Assembly (NCBI GenBank): GCA_030062745.1
Contig: CP099846.1
Location: 22,199,201-22,263,200, forward strand
Source of the DNA: Capitulum mitella
Taxonomy: Eukaryota; Arthropoda; Thecostraca; Pollicipedomorpha; Pollicipedidae
Length of the DNA: 64,000 nt
Reading direction: 5' to 3'
Of the stretch, positions 54,377-64,000 are shown piece by piece; the first letter of the stretch is position 1, and the number at the start of each line of letters is the position of its first letter. Position numbers and translations under genes: made by a program. The notes below the pieces were generated by a model, which was given only the letters and a program-made list of their open reading frames with translations, did no database searches and was not told the DNA's origin.

Positions 54377-57300
54377 ACGGCGAAGACCACGCCATGACCA
54401 CGCTGCGATTACCCGAACCCGAACGTCACCAACCCCACGCAAGGTTACCCGAATTCAAGGTGCGGTGACTCGTGAGGGTAACTGGCGTCACTAAATCACT
54501 GCCAGAATCACGACGCGACACTGGGGCTCTTCGGGCTGAGAAGTGGCCCAGGCATCCGGGGTACAGGATCCGGGGCTGAGCAGAACTCCCGAACCCGGGA
54601 GGACGCGGCGACAGCTGGCCCAGCTGGGGACTGCAGCGCGGGCACTGCGCTCTGGCGTCAGACACATGCTGAATGGAAGGCGATAATAAGCATACGGCAC
54701 ACAGTGCTCCGCAGTCAACCGCTGCGGTCACTCTGACGTCTCGCTCAAAGCAAGGGCTCAGCAAAGCGTAAAGGAGCTCGCCCCCCTTCACCGACAATCC
54801 GTGATGATCAAAAGATCATGATCAAAAGATCAAACCTTTACAAGCACACCGAAAAAGCTTATCGAAATGCCTGAAACAGGACTCACTTGAATCTTAAATA
54901 TCTAATGTGTACGGAGAGGTCTACGTTCATGGGAACCTGGGGCGCGCCGCTCGTATAACTTGGACAAAGTCCAAAGGCAAAGACAAAGGGGACAGTCCCT
55001 CTGTACGTACGTCAGCAGTCCCTGTCCACTGCGTCCGGCCGCAAATGCGCGCCGAGAAGCGGGCCAGGCTTCCGTCACAGGCAGACGCTCCTGTCGACCA
55101 CGCCTGCAAGCGCCGGCGGGACGTAGGCAGCCGCCCGCGACACACGCACGCCAGTCTGGCGCCCTCGACTGCACCGCTGCGGTCCTCCCGACTTAACTGA
55201 CGACCGACGCTCAGGGACGCTACGCCCGCCGGCACGCTCTGCACCGCCGCTCAAGGCCGCCAGGCTCGGCGGCACGCGGCGAGAGCAACCAGTCGTCTGC
55301 CCGTTCAGTGAAGTCAGCTCTCGCGTCATGGCACGCGAAGGCCAAGCTGTCAGAAAGCGAGGAATCCCCGCAGTGCAGGACGTCGCCTGGACAATCTCGA
55401 ACTCTCTCAAACTGTCCTTGATTGGACACTATGATCGAACACATGGTTCCGCGGAATAAAACATCTGGTACCACGTGCGTCCCCCAGATCACATTCACAA
55501 TTCGTCAAGACACATATGAAAGCCGAGGTGACTGAGATTATTCACGCAAGATGCGTAGCTTTTCTTCCCACTTATCGTGTGGTAACCACATAGTCTTGGC
55601 CTCAGATCAAAACATCGTATATCGTTTGTCACCCTCAGTACAGTGTCAAGTTGTTGCGAACCACAGATATGAAAGCTGCAGTGTCGAAAGTCATTCGTGC
55701 AGGCATTGAGCCAACAAATTTATTTGATCTTGAACTAAAAAAAAAACAAACTGAAAGGTAACACTGGCGGATCCTAGGACACCATCGGGCCATGACCCTC
55801 CCTTTTGTTGGAAAGAGGGTGCCAATATGCCTTTTGCCCCCGTATTCGTATGACGAAGTGTGAGAAGTTATTTTGTTCTTGAAACATTTCTGCAAAAACA
55901 CAAGACAGTTTTCTCAAATGGCAAACGAAGGTGGCCAAACTCCGAGGCGGAATCACCATTCCGGGCTAGATTAGTTACCCGCATGAAAATTCCTCCCTTC
56001 CTTAGCACGTGGCCTTGATCCGCGGGACACGCCCTTGTGAAGTCGAAATATCTGATACTGTCCTATGCTGTGATCACAACATTTGCGAATAGCCACGACG
56101 CACTGGCAGCAAAGCCTTGGTCCCAAGGACTATATACACGAATGCATTTTCCCCACATGCCATCAAGGCCATGGCCAGCCCCTCCCCCTCTCTCTTTTGT
56201 CGGAAATGGGGATGCCAGCATTTTTTGGGGCCCCTCTTCTAACGGTAAAGCGCATTTTTGTTCTCCAAACGTTTTTTGTTTAATACGGGCTAGTTTTCGA
56301 ATATGGAAAAACAGATACGACGAGCAAAGTTCTCGCAATGACCGCTGAGACGCCCGAAGCGAAGTTGATACAAGGAATCTGGAGGGAGTCTTCTTGTGCT
56401 TTGTGGTAATAAAGCTTTTATAGGCGACAGAGTCGTTGTTTGGCCTTTTGACAGGCAGTCCACACTGGCAAAAGTTTCCGAGTCGCTGGCAGGGAGCAGT
56501 AACGCAGCTGAGATTAATACTGGGTCCCAAGGTTAAAAGCGAGTCTGAGTCAAGCGCCCAGACGACTGAAACAAGCATTGGAAAAGCGAGACACAAACCA
56601 ACGGGGACGAAAACGCTACGATAAAAATAGCCGAAATCCGGGACATATCAACACCTCGAGGCAGGTTAGGTCATACGATTGGAGACTCAGATGATAATGG
56701 AGATTTGTCCCCCCTCCCATTAACACATGGTCTGGATACGTTCTTGATTTTCCGGGGGGGGGGGGCTGACCTGCTGTCGGGCCGGAAAGATACCAATTAG
56801 AAATTCTGAGATGACATCCACCATCACAGAAAGTGTCCAAAGTGTCCAAGTACAACCACTGATCGCCACTCAAACGAAGGCTCTTGTCAAGATAGTTCAA
56901 TGGATAATGTTCAGGTTCCGTTGCAAACAACGGTCGAACCTTAAACTCAGGCGAAAATCTCCGTTAATATACCAGGCTGCGGTCCCAATTTGTGAGTCAC
57001 CACGATCGTTGCATGTTCCGAGATTCGTTACGTTGCTGCCCCTTTCCTAACTTCAGTTCCACACGTGCGGTATCCGAAAGAGAGGTATTGGCTGAACGAG
57101 AGAGCGGCAATAGGCAACTCTGTTGCAGTTGAGTCTGTTGACCTGTTGCAACCGAGAGTTGCAACAGGTCATAGCCAGCAAAAGGCCCCTCACAAACGCC
57201 ATGCATGCAACTGAATATCAAGACATGATCATAGTTTTTCTGTAGTGTTTTTCGTAACAGCTTTACTTTTACATTTACTGTATTTTGCTTTCGAATTTTA

Positions 57301-58936
57301 AAGTATATATTTTAACCACGTGACTTCGCCTGTCACTGGAGGTAACTCCGTTGGAGATCAGGCGAATAAACAATAGATAAACAAGCAATAACAGAAAAAC
57401 ATTCTTATAAAAAAAGAAACAATCATCCTAACCAACCGGGCGCATTGAATCGCACCAATGTAGTGAATCAGTTTGCATACCTGTGCGCACTTCGCAAAAT
57501 TCGTCCCTTCCACCATATCGATGGTCACCACAGCATTTCGTCGACGTCTTCCGTTGCATCCACGTCAATCAGAGCCTGCTCAACATATACGCAGCACACA
57601 TGATTGATTATGCAAAACAACAGCTGAACGACAGTACGATCATAGAACATGTGATGACGTCAAGGCAACTACAATTTTTTGAAGTTGCATAGATAGGCGG
57701 CCTCTCCCCAATTGTGAAAAGGGAAGCCAAATTTTGTGCAGCCCTGACACTCTAGGTGGGATGGGGTGGGCTAAAGGCCCAAAGAAATTCTAACAACGGT
57801 TGTCCTGGGAAGTTAGTTTTGCGTTCATGTGCCATGAATGGGACCAACATGACGCTTTATGAAATGCGTGACGATCGCGGCCTACTGCGCTTCTCTTCGA
57901 CTTCGGAAGTGATGTTTTGAAACATTTGTTGTTGGATGAAGTTGGTTTCCTTTTATACATCTTCGAATCAAAACGGATATTTAAGGATATATTTCGACAT
58001 TTGGAATCGAAAAATTGATTTAAATGTCAAGAGTTCTCATGGTAGAATTAGCTGTCGTTGCTGAACGGTGAAAAATAGTGAAAAATGAGTGACTAAAGAA
58101 ACCTTAGCCCCGGAAGAGTTATAAGGAAACGGAGTTCGTTAAGAGCATATGCTTTAAATACAACTGGTGAACAAACTTGAAGGGTCATCTGGATTAGCCG
58201 TTCGTGTAAACAAGGACTTCTTCCTGGTGTCACTGTTTGAGAGCTGTTACAGGACGGTTGAAATCAGTGCCAATGTATCACAGTTGTCCTTGTGATTGAG
58301 GAATGTGTGGAAGACGTGGATAATTGGGCGAATGAATGAGCGGCTTGAGAAGAAGAAGGGGAGGCAAGGAGGAAACAACGGCATAATGCGGGTTTGGTTT
58401 CAGAACAGACCCGTCGATATTTTACCACGACGGAATCTGTAGAGAATAACATTTTCGATTGTCCAAGCACACGATGTTCGTGATTGTGGACGTGACAGAG
58501 GGGTAATACCATATGACACGAAAAAGGACTCCGCCTTTTCTAATCAGCTGCAGGTCCTCATTGCTACCCGCTACTGAGCAACGGGCACGGTCCAAAGGCT
58601 GCTGCACCAACATAACGATCACATGCCCACCTAGGATGGATGCTAAGCGGCCCAGTGTACCCATATGGATTTCATGTTACTGAAGGGGAAGCCCGTGCTC
58701 TGAAAACTGCAAAGTTACAAGACTGAAGGATATGGAACAATGCAAGCAGACCAGCGAACATTTTTTGGCGCCCGATACTTATGCGCGGGCCAACTGGTAA
58801 CTGACAAAATAGGGTTTCGCCGCCCGCAGACACGGTGATGGACTATGTAGATCGGACGTCGCACCCTGGACGACACGTTAAACTTTTTAATATCTTGAAG
58901 AATAGCTCCTAAATATTCCTGGTTTTTAGACACTGT
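54377..58936. other. Intergenic; GC-rich block at 54930..55280, hairpin at 57140, no gene recognised
   Basis: A CpG-rich block at 54930..55280 is open in several frames on both strands (for example 54907..55200 +, 55075..55410 -) with no motif or convincing splice sites. It could be a promoter island. An isolated hAT-like end, CACTGGCGGATCCTAGG, is at 55763. A run of 11 G is at 56754. The remaining 3.5 kb has short frames only. Confidence 0.35.
57140..57170. repeat. Perfect 13-bp hairpin
   Basis: GACCTGTTGCAAC, loop CGAGA, GTTGCAACAGGTC. An imperfect third copy, CTGTTGCAGTTGAG, lies just upstream (57119). The function is unknown. Confidence 0.7.
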
Positions 58937-59113
58937 ATACATGCAATTAACAAAAGACCTGCATTATACCAGGAGACACTGCATTGTTACACAAATCAGT
59001 AACAGACCAAAAATGCATTAGACTCCAATATACTTTTGATCTGTCACTGATTTATATAATAGCACAGTGGTGTCTCCTGGTATAATGAAGGTCGTTGGTT
59101 AATTGCATGCATA
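58937..59113. repeat. Foldback MITE-like palindrome, 177 bp
   Basis: The two halves are reverse complements over about 85 bp with few mismatches. Left words ATGCAATTAAC, GACCTGCATTATACCAGGAG, AAATCAGTAACAGA and CCAAAAATGCATTAGACTCC pair with the right half ending GGTTAATTGCATGCAT. There is almost no loop. A strong hairpin is expected if transcribed. Confidence 0.85.
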
Positions 59114-59189
59114 AATCGTTAAACTTTTCCCACCAACAACTCTGGATTCATGCCGGTGGCGGCGGAACACAGAAAGGAAAAAAAACACC

Positions 59190-59480
59190 CTGGTGTCAAT
59201 TGCAGCACCTTATAATGGTGTCGCACAGATACAGAAGGGTGCTTGCAACGGAGGATCATTAAAATTTAGGTGTAATGGACACCCATGGGGGACACCGACT
59301 ATGTTCTGGCATCTTCAATTTATCTTGATGCATTCGACACCCGATTCAGGTTTCACAGATTACGACGTGGCCGGTGCCTCGTTTAACTAGATGACACCCC
59401 GTTCAGGTGTCGCAGAAATGTGCGACACCTTAACCGACACCCCGTCCGACACCCCAAAACAATCGGGAATGCCATGGGCG
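59190..59480. repeat. Cluster of GGTGTCG / CGACACC words
   Basis: At least ten copies of GACACC or its complement occur in 290 bp (TGGTGTCGCACAG, GACACCCATGGGGGACACCG, TTCAGGTGTCGCAG, GTGCGACACCTTAACCGACA). Some are paired as inverted repeats. It may be remnants of a small palindromic element. Confidence 0.5.
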
Positions 59481-60036
59481 TCTCCACGGGTAAGGCTCAA
59501 AATTCCAGAAATTTGAGGGACTTCATGACATGAACTATATGCATTTGTGACTTCAAGGCCGACTAGGATGCTTATCCAATTTAGTGATATGTATCTGCGA
59601 ATACACCATAAACACGATAAACCATGTTTTCTACGCGCATCCTTTTTTACCCACTGCGGCAATTCTGTAGAGGATTCACACGCCTATGTAAAAACGCGCC
59701 ACACTTCCGCCGTTGTTCCTCCTGCGTGTCTCGACGACAGACGATCGCATGCGCAGCAAGCCATCTCGACTGCTGTTACGAGGTAAGTTACCTGTTATTT
59801 CGTTCATCAATGTGCGTTTAAACTGGCTGCTATTTTAGACAGCATTAATTTATAAGCAGCACTGTTCATTGATTGTCATTCGCTTGAACTCGTGATATAA
59901 ACGAGGAGCGAAGAAGTTGCATATCGGACCCACGTGCCAGCATACCATGCAGACGACATTGACCATTGGTGGCTCTGCTATTGAGGCGCTTCAGGTACGG
60001 CCGTACCAAATTCCAAAGCCCTCTTCAGCATCCTTT
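59481..60036. other. Intergenic, no gene recognised
   Basis: Short frames only (59547..59821). There is no domain or repeat I can support. Confidence 0.35.
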
Positions 60037-60040
60037 TTAA

Positions 60041-61246
60041 CCCCATTCCCGGTAGGGGGGCTAAATCCGCCCCCCCCTCGGGTTTTTTGCTTGCCAATTC
60101 CAGGCTTTTTAACGCAGCCTCACGAAACTTGGTGACTTTTTCTAGCTGTTTTTTCTACGCGCTGCGACAAAATTTCACAATTATACTTTGCTCAGGAGCG
60201 GAGACAGGCAACGTTTTTGGGAGGCACCTCAGGCCATTTTTGGCCATGTTGAGGGTAAAAGGAAAATGTCTGCCAAAAACAGAGTTTTTAAGATAGAACT
60301 TAAAACTTAAAATGGATGTATAACTAAATAGCTGGGCAATGTGCACACAAAATTTTGTTTATCTGAGGTCACTTTGCAAGGTGAGGTCAAGGTCAAAAGT
60401 CAACATTTGTTTTTTTGCAATAATTTTGGCGCCGTTTTTCTCAAATGCCACATTCGGAATATATATGACGTAGAACGGTGTCCTCTACTTGTGTATCAAG
60501 TTTCAGCTTGATATCAGGTCGGGTCACGGAGCTATGACATAAGATGTCAGTGCGGTTACCCTATATCGCAATAGCCATAAAATGAAATTTTTGAAATAGA
60601 GTGAATTCAGATGATTGATAACGTTTACAGATAATATCAAATGCACACGAGATCATTCCAGGTGACCCCAAGGTCACTAAAGGTTATTTAAGGTGAAAGG
60701 CCACAAGTTGATCTGAAGAACGTGTGACCATGACAGTTCCCCCTTTTCATGTCCCTGGCACCGCCTATGCTAACATTATGCAAACATTGTAATGCGATTT
60801 TTACTTCTTTAGCATAGCATGACTAGCAGAAGCCAAAAAAGTGTTTTTACCTTTTTTGTTCATTCATTTGTTAGAAAACTAATCCTCCTGTTCTTGAAAC
60901 CCCGTGAACGTCCATGAATTTTTCAAAATTTCAGATTTGTGTACCCACGGTAAAAGCCCTATTCATAATCTCTTGATTCATGGCAGTTTCATCGAAATCA
61001 GTCCATAAGCAACGGAGTTATAAGAAGTCCAAAAGTACTCCCCATTTTGACATTTTTGCCCCCCTGTATCCACAAATTTTAAAATTTTGAAAATTTCTTT
61101 TTATAAAATGTAGTTCACGTCACGGCAAATCGATTGCCGTTTGTTGCGATGAAATCGGACGAGTAGTTGTCGAGATCTCGGGGGGGGGCCGAATCCGCCC
61201 CCCCTGCCGGGAATCGACTATACCGTCTAGCCCTCCGGGAATAGGG
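60041..61246 (+). mobile_element. TTAA-class non-autonomous element, family B, copy 2 (1206 bp)
   Basis: TTAA is at 60037-60040 and 61247-61250. The left end CCCCATTCCCGGTAGGGGGG and the inverted right end CCCTATTCCCGGAGGGCTAG share CCCnATTCCCGG.AGGG, a longer terminal repeat than in family A. Subterminal complementary words (GGGGGGCTAAATCCGCCCCC and GGGGCCGAATCCGCCCCCCC) lie just inside each end. It is collinear with 35829..37019. AGGTCAAGGTCA occurs near 60385. Confidence 0.88.
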
Positions 61247-61250
61247 TTAA

Positions 61251-61948
61251 AGTGTTTTAAAACCGCAGACTGAGGAAAACGTCAATCAGAAGGTTTTTAA
61301 AGGATGTATACACATAACCATATCGCACGTGTGTGCCTTTAGGACAGAAGCTTCCTTAGAGCTTTTTGATAATGGCTTATCCCGTTTTCCACCCCATGAC
61401 CAAAGATACCTGTTCATCGTCTGCACTCAAGTGCCCGGCCCCGAGCCCCGACCTACCGGTAATCTCTACTAAGTAAACTCTGTATGGCCGGAATCCATGG
61501 TTTTTAGAAAGACTGTACAGCAATGATCATGCCAATGATCGTGACGTCAAAAAAGTCGAAATACAAGTTTCAGTGGTTTTCTAAAACAATTTTCTCCATA
61601 GTTAAGTGGCGTCATTTTAGCAATGGTGCAAATTGCAAAGGTCACTAGAATTATTTTCCAAAAACCGCTCTAGGAACATGCGAGATCCCAGCGTTCGGTT
61701 GACCCTAGTTTCACTCCAGGGTTCACACCATTCCATTTTCCACCTGATTGTCCTTCTCCCGATTTGCTTGTTGGTTTGCCTTCATGGTAGTAGCAGCGTT
61801 TGAGATAGGGCAATGATAAGCACTGAAGGTATTTTTACTTTTTATTATATCGGCATTTCATTTCAGTTGTATTTTCATAGATTGGAGTGCTTCATGTTTA
61901 ATTGCTTTCCTAACACCATTTCCCCCATTGCCATAGCGCGTTCAGTCC
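61251..61948. other. Intergenic spacer between two TTAA elements, no gene recognised
   Basis: About 700 bp of AT-rich sequence has no coding or repeat signal that I can support. Confidence 0.4.
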
Positions 61949-61952
61949 TTAA

Positions 61953-63172
61953 CCCGCGCACGACCGTCGGTCCGTTTCGAACATGGGCGACTGGGGGGGG
62001 GGCAATTGGCCGCCCCCTCTCTAACTCACGAACGGTTGGTCGCACGATAAAAATAAGAATACCGTTGGAAAGGTTGGGACGAGTAGAACTCAAAACTGGT
62101 CTCATTTTTAGTTTTAGATAATATGTAAGCAACTTACGCCCTGTATATATGTTTTCTCATAGCCAACTACATGAGACCGAGAAAAGACCTGAATCTCAAG
62201 GGCTGTGCCTAAAAACGCTTAGGTAACGGCACCGGCACACAAGTAAAGGTCCGCGGATGCCGATACACGTCTAATTTGTCAGATTTGTTCAATATATACG
62301 CCGAAACGTTGAATTAAAGGCACTGCATTTCTCGCGGCAGCTTTAGGCGTGCGCTGCTGCCGTATGCAGTGACAAATTGACGGGAACTAATTTTAGCGTT
62401 CCTTTATTTTTGCGAAAAAAGACAATCTCTGTATATTTCATTGATCTTACAGGTTCTTGTGATGGTTTTTCATGTTTAAAGTTGGGAAAAAATAATTAGT
62501 TACCAATCTACACAATTGGCGGAGCTTTATTCGCGAGAGCCTGTTTATTTCCAAAATATGTTATTTTTTCAAACTTCTTTAGGTTCCTGGTATTACTTAT
62601 GTCTGTGCAAGCTAGTTCTGCCATTTTCTACCCATTCTGAGTAATTCATCGATGATTTCGACGGTGATACATTTTGGCTCACTACAGTTATTCGTGACCT
62701 GACCTCAGGTCAATGGCTGGAAGTCATTGATGCTTTGCCCAATGACGGTAACTAGATGTCTGCTTCACTCCACACTAAAAGGTTATGAAATATTCGGTCA
62801 ATTTCCGAAAAAAAACGACGACATGTGTTAAAAATGGGCTTGACCTTAGGTCAATGACCCGGAAAATTCCGAAAAATCTAAGATAGTAGATTTGTTGCAT
62901 CTATCACGATCACTAATACCTGAAAGTATTATTGAGATATCTTGTTTTGCGAAAAAGTTAGAGGGCGCTAAACTTTTTTTTGACATAGGTCTGTTTAACC
63001 TGACTTAGGCCAAGCACCAGACCCGACCTGAGGTCAAAATTTTGACACGAGATGTAAATCTGATGAAGCAAAAGGTACACAAAGTTTCGTGACTCTGTGT
63101 TTGTTCGTTTTCTCGCAATCCTAGAAAAACCTCAGGGGGGCAGTCAACTGCCCTACCCCAGTCGGTGACGGG
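61953..63172 (+). mobile_element. TTAA-class non-autonomous element, family A, copy 3 (1220 bp)
   Basis: TTAA is at 61949-61952 and 63173-63176. The start CCCGCGCACGACCGTCGG and end CAGTCGGTGACGGG are as in copy 53149. Long identical stretches on both sides show that the two copies share a recent ancestor. It has no coding frame. Confidence 0.87.
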
Positions 63173-63203
63173 TTAATATAGCAAGACGGGCCTATGCCAC
63201 ACT

Positions 63204-63471
63204 CAGGCACGTAGCCAGGAGTTTCCTCGGGGGCAAGGGGAATGTCAGATCTTGTCATATGCCATTGTCATTTGACGAGACTTGTAGGAAAAAGCAGCAA
63301 TTTTATGTAATCTACGTGGCATTTAACACACAGGGAAAGATATAATGTTTGCTTTCGCAACATATGCATGATCACTATTCCGTATTCCTGCGAAATCGCC
63401 ATACGTCTAGTATAGACCGCTTGGCTGAGGGGGAGCCATGCCCCCATGCCCACTCCTTGGCTAAGTCCCTG
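63204..63471 (+). mobile_element. hAT-type MITE, best-preserved copy (268 bp) with exact 8-bp duplication
   Basis: The ends are CAGGCACGTAGCCAGGA and TTGGCTAAGTCCCTG. The flanks GCCACACT at 63196..63203 and 63472..63479 are identical, a perfect 8-bp target duplication that defines the family as hAT-type. It lies 28 bp beyond the right TTAA of a family A element. Confidence 0.9.
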
Positions 63472-63479
63472 GCCACACT

Positions 63480-64000
63480 AGTCTTGGCCCTTTTGATCCG
63501 ACATGACCATCACAGGTTACACTTGTCGATGTCCACTATTTCCCATCTGATTCAGCTTGTTAAGGGCTGTGCAACCCTTGTTTAGTTCCTCAGATAGCGA
63601 AATGAGCCTATAATGTACAAGTTTGACCCCTGTAACCTGATTGGACCAGCTAAACGTCACATTCAGCATTGTTCAGTCACGCCCTCCCTGATGTACTTTG
63701 ACGAGAGCTTTTCAATGACGTTTTCTCCGTGGCTGTAGTTTGCTTCGTTTTCAAGATAGCAGGCGAAGGCTCTAAACTCTCCCCCCCCCCCACTTCCGTT
63801 GGGTGAAGGTGGAAAAACTTGCAGGGCGAGAGTTAATTACAGTCGACTCATCTTTTAAATTCCTGGAGCATATTTGGCCTTTGGTGCAAGTTTTCACTGA
63901 AACGGCATGGGCAAATGAATGCGCCATTATAGTATAGCTTTTCGCATCACTTATTGTTTTCATAGTGATATATGCAGTATGCACGGGCAGAAGTCTGGAT
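63480..64000. other. Intergenic to window end, no gene recognised
   Basis: There is a run of 12 C at 63779 and a few short frames without domains. Confidence 0.4.

Noticed and set aside
55763-56045. A second hAT-like MITE starting CACTGGCGGATCCTAGG
   Set aside because: No matching right end or target duplication found within 300 bp; only an isolated end.

Overview
This 64 kb window is animal nuclear DNA, probably from an arthropod-like invertebrate. Genes are split by introns with GT-AG borders, coding exons are GC-rich and CpG-rich against an AT-richer background, and transposable-element relics of many classes fill the rest. I see no bacterial-type operons, ribosome binding sites, rRNA or CRISPR arrays. 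A crustacean is my best guess, from the style of the transposase and gypsy relics, but the species is not determinable by eye. 

Two recognisable host genes lie on the + strand in the first 20 kb. The first (1..4794) is the 3' part of a gene whose five exons join in phase. They encode an OB-fold, a CxxC-x13-CxxC zinc ribbon and a closing OB-fold piece, most like shieldin complex subunit 2 (SHLD2/FAM35A, DNA double-strand-break repair). Tandem arrays that copy its own splice sites hug its exon edges. The second (about 10.8..20.25 kb) is an IGHMBP2/SMUBP-2-like superfamily 1 helicase. It has a proposed 15-nt first coding exon, a 6.8 kb intron full of mobile elements, and one 1.85 kb exon that carries every helicase motif but changes frame twice. 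Between them is a CpG-rich block with a possible two-exon small gene (5534..6030). A minus-strand Cys/Gly/Asp-rich exon (50830..51186) is the only other credible host coding candidate. 

The rest is mobile-element territory. (1) A set of TTAA-flanked non-autonomous elements, remarkably uniform at about 1.2 kb, falls into three sequence families: A at 33955, 53149 and 61953; B at 35829 and 60041; C at 39888. All share 4-bp target duplications and scattered AGGTCA-type motifs; they look piggyBac-like. One copy sits in one arm of a large palindrome whose other arm keeps the empty site, so insertion and target duplication can be read directly. (2) There is a hAT-type MITE family (CAGGCACGTAGCC ends, 8-bp target duplications) at 13632, 17495, 24098, 49376 and 63204, and a different hAT-like MITE at 41824. 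(3) A pogo-like element with 24-bp perfect terminal repeats and TA duplications lies at 11106..12934. (4) A 4.6 kb element with about 420-bp inverted repeats around a broken transposase lies at 44019..48662. (5) A second unrelated transposase relic at 23560..25900 is split by one of the MITEs. (6) Retroelement relics: a CR1/L2-like LINE (14890..16860, minus), a LINE with gag zinc knuckles and endonuclease (31290..33845, plus) and a Ty3/gypsy RNase H fragment (38055..38660, minus). (7) There are several degenerate tandem arrays, foldback hairpins and microsatellites. 

The two main genes are both nucleic-acid-handling proteins, but nothing in the sequence shows that they work together. All names rest on motif recognition by eye; no database search was run.
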